Source: Bacillus sp. CGMCC 1.16541 (GTDB lineage: Bacteria > Bacillota > Bacilli > Bacillales > Bacillaceae_H). Taken from it: a stretch of DNA of 64,000 bases. Shown in pieces: positions 1-8,784 of this stretch (the stretch's first letter is position 1; every line of letters begins with the position of its first letter). A model generated the notes under the pieces. The model searched no databases, was not told the DNA's origin, and worked only from the letters and a program-made list of their open reading frames with translations. The stretch spans positions 38,803 through 102,802 of the forward strand of contig NZ_QFRU01000013.1 of NCBI RefSeq assembly GCF_003184905.1, read 5' to 3'. Position numbers and translations under genes: made by a program.

Positions 1-25
1 CTAGACGAGCGTCCCCTTTTTACAC

Positions 26-412
26 TTATTTATCTTTATCTATAACCGCTAATGTACAGCGAGAAATGCAAACTAACTTTTGTTGTTCATCTACAATCTT
101 TACTTCCCAAACCATTGTTTTTTTTCCTTTGTGCAGAGGTGTAGCAATAGCTGTCACAAAGCCATCTTTTTTAGCACGAAGATGATTGGCGTTAATCTCT
201 AAACCCACACATGCTTGAGAATCTTGATTAATAGAGGCAACCCCACCAATACTAGCTACAGTTTCGGCTAGTGCAACGGAAGCTCCTCCATGCAGTAACC
301 CAAAAGGTTGCCTCGTTCGCTCATCTACTGGCATTGTCGCCTCTACTCGCTCACTACTCATATGCGTCACTTCAATCCCTAACGCTTCCATTAATGTATT
401 TTTCAATTCCAT
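26..412 (-). CDS. yuxO: Hotdog-fold thioesterase, YuxO/PaaI family
   Basis: A 128-residue single-domain hotdog protein of the PaaI/YuxO acyl-CoA thioesterase family, probably cytosolic. The family signature is visible: the segment PFGLLHGGASVALAETVAS around residues 36-54 carries the helix and catalytic Glu region, followed by GLEINANHLR. Family members hydrolyse aromatic or 1,4-dihydroxy-2-naphthoyl-CoA thioesters; the actual substrate here is inference. The start is supported by a strong AAAGGAGG ribosome site. In B. subtilis yuxO lies just downstream of comA; the com genes would lie beyond its upstream side but the next gene here is instead a plus-strand spore-coat-like gene. Confidence 0.85.
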   Translation of the reverse strand: MELKNTLMEALGIEVTHMSSERVEATMPVDERTRQPFGLLHGGASVALAETVASIGGVASINQDSQACVGLEINANHLRAKKDGFVTAIATPLHKGKKTMVWEVKIVDEQQKLVCISRCTLAVIDKDK

Positions 413-572
413 TTCCTTCCTCCTTTAAGTTTCCTTATTTTCACTACCAGTTTTAGTTCTTCTTTTTGGTGCAAAATCCCTTCATAGACAATTGACCAAA
501 CTCCGAATAATTAAGAGTAAGTTAGATATACATAGAGTAATCTATTTTTAATAAAAAGGAGCACATAACACT

Positions 573-956
573 ATGAAAAAACACGCGTACCCTTCTTTCC
601 CCTTTACATATACGTACCCTCTGTATTGCTATCCCCCTTCTCTTTTGTACACGACTAGAAATCCTTTTCCTCCTGTAGACATATCTATTTTTAAACAATC
701 TCTGGCAACGATGCCTCAAGTATTAGATGACGTCAGACTATTTATAAACAAAATGAATACAAAACAAGGTCTAGCTTACAAGATAAAAGATGCAGCTCAA
801 CATTCAAATACAAAAGAAGTTGAAAAACTAATTAAATCAACTGGCGTACAATCTGACATAGAAGCTTCCTTTACCCCAGATAACATTCGTATTCTCTTCG
901 TATATAAGAATGGCGAGTTAGATTGCTGCCATATCACATTGGCCATTAGATGGTAA
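573..956 (+). CDS. Spore-coat-like protein, YuzC type
   Basis: A 127-residue protein with a Pro/Tyr/Phe-rich first 40 residues and a conserved C-terminal half ending in a TPDNIRI segment, a Cys-Cys-His-Ile run and a final IRW. That layout recalls Bacillus YuzC, an inner spore coat protein encoded near the com region in B. subtilis; I assign it by pattern memory, so the function is tentative. It is preceded by AAAAAGGAG about 12 bases before the ATG. A CATAGAGTA element at 531-539 resembles the -10 of sporulation sigma factors E or K, but I see no convincing -35. No membrane segment or signal peptide is evident. Confidence 0.6.
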   Translation: MKKHAYPSFPFTYTYPLYCYPPSLLYTTRNPFPPVDISIFKQSLATMPQVLDDVRLFINKMNTKQGLAYKIKDAAQHSNTKEVEKLIKSTGVQSDIEASFTPDNIRILFVYKNGELDCCHITLAIRW

Positions 957-1198
957 GCTTAACATGTACGTTAAATTAACCTGTAAAAAAGTCCTCTTCT
1001 ATAAGAAACAAACCTTTGACAAGCGTTGATGTTTAAAAAAGTTGGACGGTCCTTTTTTACTTTTCAAGAATACTATAAGTTAGGTAGATTTGATTATCAT
1101 GTAAAAACTTGTTACACCTTTGTTGTTTTTACTGTACAAATATGATAGTGTTGTTTGAAATATATCTTTTACGTTATTTTTATAGGAGGGTATATACG
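957..1198. other. Intergenic region without a recognised gene
   Basis: I find no convincing reading frame here. The region contains a short A-run/GGAC-GTCC/T-run near 1035-1060 that is too short-looped to call a terminator with confidence, and presumably the promoter of the HD-domain gene that follows. Confidence 0.4.
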
Positions 1199-1735
1199 AT
1201 GAGAAATGTTACATTATTTGAGATTTTCACACATCCAATTGCTCAAAAATATTTAACAAGATCTGGTTTAGCTCATGCTATTTCAGTTGCATACCACGCC
1301 CTTCGTCTCTCCAAGCAATTTAATGTAAATCCAGATTTAGCTACAAAAGCCGCTTTATTACACGACATTGGTCACTACGAATGGTATACAAACGGAAAGT
1401 GGGATTACGAAAAATACAAGAAAAATGATATTCATGCGATTAAAGGTGCCGAGCGCGCTCACAAGTTATTAATTAGACTTGGTGAGAACCCACAACACGC
1501 AAAAGAAATTGCTTTAGCTATCTTACTTCATACAGACTCTTATCTTCCTGACGGTGAACTTCAAAAACGTCCTCTACAAACAGTCGTAAGATTAGCAGAT
1601 GAAGCAGACGAAGAGCCTGGTGGTAACCACCACTATCGACAAATTGAACATGAACTAGCGATAAAAAAGATAAAAGACTTAGATACAAAAGTCGAAGCTG
1701 CATTACAAGTGCTTCCTTATCAACAATTAGGATAA
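1199..1735 (+). CDS. HD-domain metal-dependent phosphohydrolase, YueE-like
   Basis: A 178-residue HD-superfamily protein. The histidine-aspartate motif is in LLHDIGHYEW near residues 59-68, with further conserved His residues at AILLHTDSYLPDG and a late ADEADE segment, as expected for a metal-binding HD fold. It is close in size and style to B. subtilis YueE, a predicted phosphohydrolase of unknown substrate. The open frame extends 30 codons upstream, but the ATG chosen here follows a good TATAGGAGGG ribosome site by 8 bases. It appears to be a single-gene unit ending at a strong hairpin terminator. Confidence 0.8.
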   Translation: MRNVTLFEIFTHPIAQKYLTRSGLAHAISVAYHALRLSKQFNVNPDLATKAALLHDIGHYEWYTNGKWDYEKYKKNDIHAIKGAERAHKLLIRLGENPQHAKEIALAILLHTDSYLPDGELQKRPLQTVVRLADEADEEPGGNHHYRQIEHELAIKKIKDLDTKVEAALQVLPYQQLG

Positions 1736-1771
1736 AAAGGAACTGATTATTTCTTCAACAGTTCCTTTTTT
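1734..1771 (+). terminator. Rho-independent terminator of the HD gene
   Basis: The inverted repeat AAGGAACTG / CAGTTCCTT with a 13-base loop, followed by TTTT, immediately after the stop codon. Confidence 0.85.
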
Positions 1772-1857
1772 GCGTTTTATATATTTATTATTTCTTCTAC
1801 TCATAATTTATGGAGAACAATCCATACTAAAATCGACTAATTAAAGGAGGAATTACC

Positions 1858-2049
1858 ATGCAAAAAAATGCTAGAGGTTACGTTCAAGATTCTTGTACAG
1901 CATTAAACGAAGCAAAGTCTTGCTTACAAAATGCATTACAAACAGTAGAAGAGCAAGGAAACCGCCAACAAATTGAACAATCGTTGCAAGCTGTTGAAAG
2001 TGCATTAGGTCAATGCAGTGGCACAGCGAATAGTCTTGAACAAAAATAA
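1858..2049 (+). CDS. Small uncharacterised protein, predicted helical
   Basis: A 63-residue protein I do not recognise. It is rich in Gln, Ala, Glu and Ser, has three cysteines (positions 13, 22 and 53 by count) and looks like two amphipathic helices: an ALNEAKSCLQNALQTV segment and an IEQSLQAVESALGQC segment. No signal peptide or membrane span is seen. The call as a real gene rests on a near-perfect AAAGGAGG ribosome site 7 bases before the ATG and a perfect hairpin terminator directly after the stop. A cytosolic helical-hairpin role is plausible but no function can be assigned. Confidence 0.7.
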   Translation: MQKNARGYVQDSCTALNEAKSCLQNALQTVEEQGNRQQIEQSLQAVESALGQCSGTANSLEQK

Positions 2050-2050
2050 A

Positions 2051-2094
2051 AACATGGACTCTAGAAAAAAATATTCTTTCTAGAGTCCATGTTT
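2051..2094. terminator. Bidirectional terminator between convergent genes
   Basis: A near-perfect long inverted repeat (AACATGGACTCTAGAAA / TTTCTAGAGTCCATGTT). On the minus strand it is followed by TTTTTATTTTT, so it serves yuiF best; on the plus strand the T-run is short. Confidence 0.85.
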
Positions 2095-2096
2095 GA

Positions 2097-3413
2097 TTAT
2101 AAAATAATTGCAGCTAACCAGCCAAAAATAATTAATGGGATGTTGTAGTGTAAAAATGTTGGCACACACGTTTCCCAAATATGATTGTGTTGTCCATCTA
2201 CGTTTAATCCTGACGTTGGCCCTAGTGTACTATCTGATGCTGGCGAACCTGCATCTCCTAGTGCACCTGCTGTTCCGATAATTGCAATCGTTGCTAAAGG
2301 ACTCATTCCTAATTGCATGCATAATGGTACGAAAATTGTAGCGATAATTGGAATTGTTGAAAAGGACGAACCGATCCCCATCGTAATAAGTAACCCTACT
2401 AATAACATAGCAAGTGCTCCTAATAACTTGCTACCACCGATAAAATCAGCCGCATTTGCTACTAATGTCTCAACATGACCTGTTTCTTGAACAACGCTCG
2501 CAAAACCTGCTGCTGAAATCATTACAAACCCGATAAATGCCATCATTCGCATACCACCTGTTAAGAGGCTATCTGCTTCAGTCCATTTAATTGAGCCGCT
2601 AAAATACACAACGACAATACCAGCCAATGCTCCAAAAATCATGGAATCTAATTGAATTTGAACAACAAGGGCTACAACGATTGCCGCTAAAGAAAACAAG
2701 ATACCTCTCGTTGTATAGTCTTGTCCTTCTTCTTGATTTGCAATTTCAATGTTTTCATATACACGAGGCTTTCGATATGAAATAAAAATGGCTACTAATA
2801 AACCAATTAACATTCCTAATGCTGGTAAAGCCATCGCTACTGGAATATCACTTGACGAAACAGTTAAACCATTTTGTTCCATGTTTCCTCGTACGATGTC
2901 ATGATAAATACTTCCAAACCCATATGGTAGAAACATATAAGGTGTAATAAGTCCAAATGAAATAACCACAGCAATTAAACGGCGATCAAATTGCAGTTCA
3001 TTAAATACTTTTAATAACGGTGGAATTAATAATGGAATAAATGCAATATGAACTGGAATTAAGTTTTGAGAGAAACAAGAAATAATTAACACAATTAAAA
3101 TCACAAGTACTTTTGATAATGCTTGTCTCTTTGTGTCACCTTTTTTACGTACAATGTTTAGAGCGAACTTTACTACCGCATCAGGTAGCCCTGTTTTGGA
3201 TACAGCTACAGCAAATCCGCCTAGCAAAGCATAGCTCAACGCAACCGAAGCGCTATTTCCTAAACCACTTGTATACACTTCTACTGTCTTATCTAATCCT
3301 AAACCACCTGTAAGCCCTCCTGCTAGTGCGCCAATGGCAAGTGAAAAGACAACATTCACTCGTAATAAGCTAAGCACTAACATGACAAGCACAGCGATGA
3401 CAACTGCATTCAT
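2097..3413 (-). CDS. yuiF: YuiF family Na+/H+ antiporter-like transporter
   Basis: A 438-residue polytopic membrane protein with about 12 hydrophobic spans. It reads closely like B. subtilis YuiF, with the opening MNAVVIAVLVMLVLSLLRVN, a SQNLIPVHIAFIPLLIPPLL segment and the late GDAGSPASDSTLGPTSGLN motif typical of this NhaC-like antiporter group. The annotated role in the family is Na+/H+ or amino acid/cation antiport; the substrate here is inference. The ribosome site is a GGGGG tract of moderate quality. It converges on the small gene upstream and shares its terminator. Confidence 0.85.
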   Translation of the reverse strand: MNAVVIAVLVMLVLSLLRVNVVFSLAIGALAGGLTGGLGLDKTVEVYTSGLGNSASVALSYALLGGFAVAVSKTGLPDAVVKFALNIVRKKGDTKRQALSKVLVILIVLIISCFSQNLIPVHIAFIPLLIPPLLKVFNELQFDRRLIAVVISFGLITPYMFLPYGFGSIYHDIVRGNMEQNGLTVSSSDIPVAMALPALGMLIGLLVAIFISYRKPRVYENIEIANQEEGQDYTTRGILFSLAAIVVALVVQIQLDSMIFGALAGIVVVYFSGSIKWTEADSLLTGGMRMMAFIGFVMISAAGFASVVQETGHVETLVANAADFIGGSKLLGALAMLLVGLLITMGIGSSFSTIPIIATIFVPLCMQLGMSPLATIAIIGTAGALGDAGSPASDSTLGPTSGLNVDGQHNHIWETCVPTFLHYNIPLIIFGWLAAIIL

Positions 3414-3587
3414 AATGAAACCCCCAAAATACTTTATTGTGCTAAATCATTAGAGAATTAAATCAATAAACTCATTATAGTATGAAATCTAAAAATGTCA
3501 ATGGTAAATCCAAGTAACATACCTGTTAAAAAGAGAGCTTACAAGTTTGAAGATAAAAAATGCGGAAAATACATAGGTGGTGATTGT

Positions 3588-4046
3588 TTGAAAACAAATA
3601 TCTTAATAAACGGTGGCGGAATTGGCGGACTTACTGTTGCTCTAAAATTAGCTAAGTGTGGAATAGATGTATGCGTTGCTGAACAGCTAAAAGGAACGTC
3701 TCATTCATATAAAGGTGAACTATTACAACCTAAAAGTTTAGACATTTTTCATCGTATCGGTATTCTTGCCGCAGTCCAGCGTAGCTCACACAAAATAAAT
3801 CATATTGATGTAATTAAATTGGGAGCAGAACAGGACAACTTCAAAAAGATAGGACAAACCAAAATGAGCTATAACGTCATTGATTCACCCTTTAATTATG
3901 CATGTATGACACCTCATGAAGAGTTAAAGCGTGTCATTTTAGAAGAAGCTCAAAAGTATTCGACCTTTCACTATTTACAACCCGCTCGCTTTCAAGGTTT
4001 TAACGAAAAAAAGGGTGGATGGTACCGTGTTGTCACGAAACGTTAA
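3588..4046 (+). pseudogene. Truncated FAD-dependent monooxygenase (N-terminal fragment)
   Basis: About 152 residues equal to the first two fifths of a UbiH/PheA-type flavin monooxygenase (family usually 370-500 residues). The FAD Rossmann motif GGGIGGLTVALKLA is at the start, an acidic ribose-binding residue follows about 20 residues later, and an LLQPKSLDIFHRIGIL helix is intact. The frame ends at a TAA in the middle of the expected fold; the GD FAD-binding motif and the substrate domain are absent. The frame is open from 3495, but TTG at 3588 has the ribosome site AGGTGGTGA and begins at the natural family start. A terminator follows 12 bases after the stop. Probably a decayed remnant. Confidence 0.7.
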
Positions 4047-4058
4047 ATTCATAACAAT

Positions 4059-4098
4059 AAAACATCCCTTGTCATCACGTTCGATCAAGGGATGTTTT
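4059..4098. terminator. Bidirectional hairpin terminator
   Basis: AAAACATCCCTTG / CAAGGGATGTTTT, 13-bp perfect stem with a 14-base loop. It lies between the convergent monooxygenase fragment and pepA. Its stem core resembles that of the dispersed hairpin repeats described elsewhere in this window. Confidence 0.85.
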
Positions 4099-4133
4099 AA
4101 CGTGTATGTATCTAATAAAAGCCTACACAAAAA

Positions 4134-5630
4134 TTACTTCTCAAATCTATTTACAAAGTCCGCTAAGGTGCGAACCATTACACCTGTTGCTCCTGCTGGC
4201 CCCAACTCATGAGCCGATGAAGTCGTTGCTGTTCCCGCGATATCTAAGTGTACCCACGGTGTATCTTCTGCAAATTCTCCAATGAACGTACCCGCCATAA
4301 TTGCGTGCCCTTCACGACCAGGTGAATTATTTAAATCTGCTACTTGACTATTACGAACACGCTTTTTATCTTTTTCTGTAATTGGTAAACGCCAAATAGA
4401 TTCTCCTGCTTCATGGCTCGCTTCTAATAGTTGTTCAAAAAGCGACTCATGATTTGTCATCGCCCCTGTTGTGTGTGTACCAAGAGCAATAATGACTCCC
4501 CCTGTTAATGTTGCGACATCAACAAGGTACTGTGCACCATGATGTTTTGCATACGTAATGGCATCAGCAAGTGCTAAACGCCCTTCTGCATCTGTATTTA
4601 GCACTTCAATTGTCTTGCCACTCATCGCTGTAATCACGTCATCTGGCTTTAATGCATCCCCACTAATCATATTGTCTGTAGATGGAATTACTGCAATCAC
4701 ATTTTGCGCTGGACGGAGCTCACCAATAATCTCCATTGCTCCAAGTACAGATGCAGCTCCTCCCATATCTGTTTTCATTCCAACAATGCCGTCTTTTGGC
4801 TTAATAGAGTATCCGCCTGTATCAAATGTAATCCCTTTTCCCACTAGACCGATAACATCTTCCCATTGCTCTTTACCTTGGTACTTTAGCACAATCATTT
4901 TAGGAGGCTCAACTGACCCTTTATTGACCGCTAAAAAAGCACCCATTCCGAGTTTCTCCATTTCTTCTTTGTCTAGAATTTCATATTCAAACTCATACTT
5001 TTTCGCAAGTTCTACCGCATAATTAGCCATGTCTGTTGCCGTTAACATATTACCAGGTAAATTCACCAATGTGCGCGCTGAATTTGTCGCTGTACCATAG
5101 ATGTATCCTGTCGTTAAATGTTCTAACATGGTTTCCTCATTTTCTTGTGTGAACACTTGCACACTTTCGAGACACTTCTCTGGTTCGTTCGATTTCTTTT
5201 TATAATCTGCAAATTGGTATGTAGCGAGTGGTTGTGCCTCGGCTAGTAGATGTGCGATTTGCTCAGCATTCATATCTTTTGTTAGAAATGTATCTAATGC
5301 AACAGTTACTTCTTTTAATTTATCTTCTTTTATTGTTTTAAATAGCTGACCAAATGCTTCTTGTAGACCTTCTCCTGTTAGTTGTTGTTTCTTTCCTAAG
5401 CCTACAAAATATAAGCGTTTTGCTCCTACTTTGCCAAATGTATGTATTTTTGATATTTTCTTTGGTTTAACAGACAAATCTCCTTCTTTAATGAGAGATA
5501 GAAGCTGGCCATTAAACTGACGATCAAGTTCACCTATTAATCCATTTAACGGTTGATTTTCATTAAAAACACCTAACACTAAAGCTTCTGATGGTTGATT
5601 CATTTCGTATTTTGTAATTACTGAAAACAT
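4134..5630 (-). CDS. pepA: Leucyl aminopeptidase, M17 family
   Basis: A 498-residue M17 cytosolic aminopeptidase (B. subtilis YuiE/PepA is about 500). The dizinc site motifs are clear: [15 protein letters not shown] with the metal-binding Lys and Asp, and the family signature [13 protein letters not shown]. It removes N-terminal residues from peptides during peptide turnover. An in-frame TTG lies 15 bases further upstream, but the ATG used here follows GAGGAGGA at good spacing. The ribosome site overlaps the stop codon of the upstream DUF309 gene, which suggests translational coupling. Confidence 0.93.
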   Translation of the reverse strand: MFSVITKYEMNQPSEALVLGVFNENQPLNGLIGELDRQFNGQLLSLIKEGDLSVKPKKISKIHTFGKVGAKRLYFVGLGKKQQLTGEGLQEAFGQLFKTIKEDKLKEVTVALDTFLTKDMNAEQIAHLLAEAQPLATYQFADYKKKSNEPEKCLESVQVFTQENEETMLEHLTTGYIYGTATNSARTLVNLPGNMLTATDMANYAVELAKKYEFEYEILDKEEMEKLGMGAFLAVNKGSVEPPKMIVLKYQGKEQWEDVIGLVGKGITFDTGGYSIKPKDGIVGMKTDMGGAASVLGAMEIIGELRPAQNVIAVIPSTDNMISGDALKPDDVITAMSGKTIEVLNTDAEGRLALADAITYAKHHGAQYLVDVATLTGGVIIALGTHTTGAMTNHESLFEQLLEASHEAGESIWRLPITEKDKKRVRNSQVADLNNSPGREGHAIMAGTFIGEFAEDTPWVHLDIAGTATTSSAHELGPAGATGVMVRTLADFVNRFEK

Positions 5631-5641
5631 ACAAGTCCTCC

Positions 5642-6019
5642 TCAATCTTTGATATATAAAATAAGATTAGGTAAATCCGGTAGCGTGTAAACCTCTTCAT
5701 ATGGTACTCGATCCACCTGTGATGGTATCAGATGCAGGCAATTTTTCATAAATGATTGTAGCTCTTCAATGTTAATCCCCCAATGAATAGGTTCATAAGG
5801 CTTTAAGTATGCTATCGCTGCTTGCATCATCGTACGTGCGCCCTTTACGTTTCCATATCCATAGTGATACAATGCCACTGTCATTTGAAGCAACCCTTTT
5901 AAAAATAAATTTTGCTTGTCTATCATCCATATTTCTTCTAATAAATCATGACATGTATAATAGTCTCCTTCGTTGAATTTCACAAAAAACTCATAATATT
6001 CGAGCGGATACAAAGACAT
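5642..6019 (-). CDS. DUF309 family protein
   Basis: A 125-residue helical protein of the DUF309 family, recognised by the N-terminal [17 protein letters not shown] segment (family pattern F-N-x-G-x-Y-x-x-C-H-D-x-L-E-x-x-W) and a following [18 protein letters not shown] helix. The function of the family is not established; the conserved Cys-His-Asp-Glu cluster hints at a metal or ligand site. AGGAGG precedes the start. Its stop codon sits in the ribosome-binding region of pepA, so the two are very probably co-transcribed. Confidence 0.8.
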   Translation of the reverse strand: MSLYPLEYYEFFVKFNEGDYYTCHDLLEEIWMIDKQNLFLKGLLQMTVALYHYGYGNVKGARTMMQAAIAYLKPYEPIHWGINIEELQSFMKNCLHLIPSQVDRVPYEEVYTLPDLPNLILYIKD

Positions 6020-6321
6020 GTCGATTTCCTCCTAGACAATCGCCGTTAATCACTATATGCTAAAAAAAGGGGATATATTTATCATAACAAATTCTAGAAT
6101 AATCTTACATATATAAACTGACATAGAAAATAGACATAACAAGTACGCTGTTATGTCTTCTTTTCTAGACAACTCCTCGTAAAGTGATTGACGCCCTCCA
6201 TGTAGATGAGTCCCCTATAAGTAAAATCAAAAATCTTAAATCGCTCTGTAAAATTCTTTTCATTTTAGAGGTTATCGACTAGTTTAGTTGAGCTTATATA
6301 GATAAAGAGGTGTAAAAGAAT
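6020..6321. other. Divergent intergenic region with an orphan hairpin
   Basis: No gene seen. It must contain the promoters of the DUF309-pepA unit (minus) and yuiD (plus). A 10-bp perfect stem, AGACATAACA (6132-6141) with TGTTATGTCT (6149-6158), lies in the middle and has T-rich tracts on both strands; it does not follow any gene end. Confidence 0.5.
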
Positions 6322-6801
6322 ATGGAACTGTTTCATAATTTTCCACTTTGGAGTGCGTTACTTGCAATTGTATTTGCACAAGTCGTCAAAGTACCCATTG
6401 AGTTTATTGCGACGCGTAAAGCGAATTGGGGATTGGTCTTTAGTACGGGAGGCATGCCAAGTTCACATTCCGCAGCTGTTACATCACTCACAACTGGAAT
6501 TGGACTTGTAGAAGGGCTATCTTCTCCTTTATTCGCCATCTCAACGATTTTTGCTGTGATCGTTATGTTTGATGCCACCGGTGTGAGACGTCATGCAGGA
6601 GAGCAAGCAACAGTATTAAATCAATTAGTTGAAGACTTCAATCGAGTTGTCGAAGAAGCAAAAATGTGGCCTACACAAGAAGAACGAGAAAAACAAGAAA
6701 AACTAAAAGAGCTATTAGGGCACCAACCAATTGAAGTTTTCTTTGGCGCCATAACAGGAATCATTGTGGCCTTTCTTGTTCATTTCATTTGGTATAGTTA
6801 A
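6322..6801 (+). CDS. yuiD: YuiD, divergent PAP2 family membrane protein
   Basis: A 159-residue member of the YuiD family (DUF212, distantly related to acid phosphatase/haloperoxidase proteins). Hydrophobic segments near residues 8-28, 65-90 and 138-157 suggest three or four membrane spans. Conserved family blocks are visible: GGMPSSHSAAVTSLTTGIG with the Ser-His pair, and FDATGVRRHAGEQA. The reaction is not established. Start chosen at ATG after AGAGGTG. In B. subtilis it also neighbours yuiE/pepA and yuiC. Confidence 0.88.
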   Translation: MELFHNFPLWSALLAIVFAQVVKVPIEFIATRKANWGLVFSTGGMPSSHSAAVTSLTTGIGLVEGLSSPLFAISTIFAVIVMFDATGVRRHAGEQATVLNQLVEDFNRVVEEAKMWPTQEEREKQEKLKELLGHQPIEVFFGAITGIIVAFLVHFIWYS

Positions 6802-6810
6802 ATGCAAGGC

Positions 6811-6856
6811 AAGGTACAACTGTGTGAACATGGTGCAACTTAGCACAGTGTACCTT
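6811..6856. terminator. Hairpin between convergent yuiD and yuiC
   Basis: AAGGTACAACTGTG / CACAGTGTACCTT with one bulged base and a 19-base interior, between convergent gene ends; short T-rich tail on the plus strand. Confidence 0.6.
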
Positions 6857-6895
6857 CTCTTTGTTAAATCACACGAATTTTTATAAAAAGAATAT

Positions 6896-7534
6896 TTATT
6901 TCAGCTGCTGACGGAATACTTGCTGAGCTTCGTCTTCATTAAGCATCGTTAACTCTTCTTCTGTTAACGCGCCATTCCCTTTTTTCACCACATATACTTT
7001 CAATTCTTTTTTGCCCCATCTTTCATACACATCACGAACGGTTTCATAATATAAATCCAGACGATTTCCTTTTATCGCTCCACCTTTATCTGCTACCACA
7101 CCGTACCCGTAGCCTGGAATAAATAGAATCGTCCCAATTGGGAAAACGTTCAGATCTGCCGCAATCGTTGAATACAAGTCTCGTTTCACTTTTACTCCCG
7201 AATACGTAATCCCGTATTCCGGATGGCCCGGCTTCTTTCCGGTTGACTCATATCCAGCCGTATAACCTGTTGCTAACACGTCATGAGCAGGGTATTTTGA
7301 CCAATCATAAGCCTCTTCTAATGTGGTCACACTTTCATTTACATCGACAGCTGCAACAGTAGCTGTACGTTCTACTTCATGCATGGGTAGTCCATTCCAG
7401 TAATGAACAGATCGATTATAAAAGAATGAAAGCACTGTTTTTGCTTCTACACCTGACACGGATTCATATGTCGTTAACAAAGCACCAACAAACAAAATAC
7501 TCATTGTGATTCTTTTTATCACCTTAGTTATCAT
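6896..7534 (-). CDS. yuiC: YuiC, 3D-domain secreted protein
   Basis: About 212 residues: an N-terminal hydrophobic signal or anchor (the [15 protein letters not shown] region) and a C-terminal 3D domain containing the [15 protein letters not shown] motif with its three conserved Asp residues. The 3D fold resembles MltA-type murein lytic enzymes; B. subtilis YuiC is structurally characterised as a resuscitation/stationary-phase-survival-type domain acting on the wall. The frame is open to TTG at 7579. ATG at 7534 has AGAGGAG 14 bases upstream, rather long, so the exact start is uncertain. It follows yuiB, with a terminator between them. Confidence 0.87.
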   Translation of the reverse strand: MITKVIKRITMSILFVGALLTTYESVSGVEAKTVLSFFYNRSVHYWNGLPMHEVERTATVAAVDVNESVTTLEEAYDWSKYPAHDVLATGYTAGYESTGKKPGHPEYGITYSGVKVKRDLYSTIAADLNVFPIGTILFIPGYGYGVVADKGGAIKGNRLDLYYETVRDVYERWGKKELKVYVVKKGNGALTEEELTMLNEDEAQQVFRQQLK

Positions 7535-7601
7535 TGGCGATTTAACAACTCCTCTCACGAATCTATTTGTTTCCAACAATGAAGCAAATTATTCGTGAGA
7601 G

Positions 7602-7657
7602 AAAAAGCCTCCCATCACTAACACCCATGTAGAAGTGGATTTTAGCGATAGAAGGCT
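7602..7657 (-). terminator. Terminator between yuiB and yuiC
   Basis: Read on the minus strand, a 16-bp stem (AGCCTTCTATCGCTAA with TTAGTGATGGGAGGCT, three G-U pairs) is followed by TTTTTCTCTC. Confidence 0.8.
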
Positions 7658-7696
7658 CAGTAAAAAATAGTTGTTTACTACAAACAAGATATTTTT

Positions 7697-8020
7697 TCAG
7701 AACATACGATATCCTCTTGCACGTAACAAACGGATGACAATTCCAGACATCACAGCTCCTGCTAATCCAGAAAGCAAAATCATTAAATCTGCTGCTGCAA
7801 TTGAGACTAGTCGATCTCCAAGGTGAGAAAATGACGATGATGGGTTTGTGAAATATTCAATAAACCTTATGTCATCAATGATAAACACAAAGATAATTGG
7901 ATAAATAATGGCCATGATCCACGACATACGCAACAACATATTCAATAAGAAACCGATACCAAAAAACAAGACGAAAAACAATAGAATTGAGATTAATAAA
8001 ACAGGTACACTCATTTGCAC
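7697..8020 (-). CDS. yuiB: YuiB family membrane protein
   Basis: About 107 residues with three hydrophobic stretches (roughly residues 4-30, 35-50 and 75-97) and a C-terminal basic tail ending RGYRMF. It matches B. subtilis YuiB, a small membrane protein of unknown function encoded beside yuiC. The frame is open to a GTG at 8029, but that codon lies inside the AGGGGGTGA ribosome site; the GTG at 8020 is spaced correctly, with an ATG two codons later as the alternative. A clear sigma-A promoter lies just upstream. The yuiA gene found here in B. subtilis is not visible. Confidence 0.8.
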   Translation of the reverse strand: MQMSVPVLLISILLFFVLFFGIGFLLNMLLRMSWIMAIIYPIIFVFIIDDIRFIEYFTNPSSSFSHLGDRLVSIAAADLMILLSGLAGAVMSGIVIRLLRARGYRMF

Positions 8021-8051
8021 GGCTTTCACCCCCTATATACACACAATTTTA

Positions 8052-8080
8052 AGTGTACTGAAAGCGGAAAAAACCGTCAA
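8052..8080 (-). promoter_or_regulatory. Sigma-A promoter of yuiB
   Basis: On the minus strand TTGACG, 17 bases, TACACT; the ribosome site of yuiB follows about 20 bases after. Confidence 0.75.
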
Positions 8081-8123
8081 TATAAATCAAGTGAACAAAT
8101 AAGTGGATTGCTTATTCGCTTTA

Positions 8124-8155
8124 CAAGCTATCTTTGCAAGCTATCTTTGCAAGCT
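8124..8155. repeat. 13-bp tandem repeat, 2.5 copies
   Basis: The unit CAAGCTATCTTTG is present twice in perfect tandem followed by CAAGCT, in the gap between yuiB and the Nudix gene. No coding role is seen. Confidence 0.8.
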
Positions 8156-8212
8156 TTATTATCTACACGCTCTACTTTTAAGGTGATTACCTATGCCCGA
8201 ACCTTTTTTTAG

Positions 8213-8692
8213 TTAATAAAACACTTTATACGATGTATAACCGAAGTGCTTTCCAGGATCTAGATTGTTATGTACAGGTAAGACCGTTAACTCATGATCG
8301 ATCATTTGATGTATCAGTAAAGATGAGTCCGGATCTTGCTTCAATTCTTCTTTACTCATAAATGTCACGTGAGATAACTCTTTCTCTTGAATGACAACCT
8401 CTTCTGTCACAGCTTCTATTAAGAATAACACCATGTTATCACTAACTTCTTCTTTAATCACACCGGAGCGTAATCCTACGACACCTAAAACCTCCCCTGT
8501 AATTCCTGTTTCTTCATATACTTCTCTTATCACTGCCTCATCCATCGTTTCACCTTCATTTACAAACCCTGCTGGAAACGACCACTTTCCCTTTAATCCC
8601 CCGTATTTCTTTTTTACAACAAGATAACGGTTAGCTGAGTCTTTCACTATTCCAGCTACTGCTAGCCATACATTTCCTCTTTTGTTTGTCAT
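8213..8692 (-). CDS. Nudix hydrolase
   Basis: A 159-residue Nudix-fold pyrophosphohydrolase. The Nudix box is complete: a Gly opening GFVNEGE followed by REVYEETGI, giving G-x5-E-x7-R-E-x-x-E-E-x-G-I at about residues 42-64. Such enzymes hydrolyse nucleoside diphosphates linked to another moiety; the substrate cannot be read from the sequence. The protein begins MTNKRGNVWLAVAGIV with AAGGGGA upstream. It sits between yumB and yuiB on the same strand, in the place where B. subtilis has yuiA. Confidence 0.85.
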   Translation of the reverse strand: MTNKRGNVWLAVAGIVKDSANRYLVVKKKYGGLKGKWSFPAGFVNEGETMDEAVIREVYEETGITGEVLGVVGLRSGVIKEEVSDNMVLFLIEAVTEEVVIQEKELSHVTFMSKEELKQDPDSSLLIHQMIDHELTVLPVHNNLDPGKHFGYTSYKVFY

Positions 8693-8741
8693 CTTCTTTC
8701 ATCCCCTTCATATCGAATATATCATACTAAACCAAAACATA

Positions 8742-8775
8742 AAAAAAGACAGCAGGATTTCTCCTGCTGTCTTTT
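8742..8775 (-). terminator. Terminator of yumB
   Basis: Perfect stem AAAGACAGCAGGA / TCCTGCTGTCTTT; on the minus strand it is followed by TTTTTTTATG directly after the yumB stop. Confidence 0.9.
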
Positions 8776-8784
8776 AACTATTTA

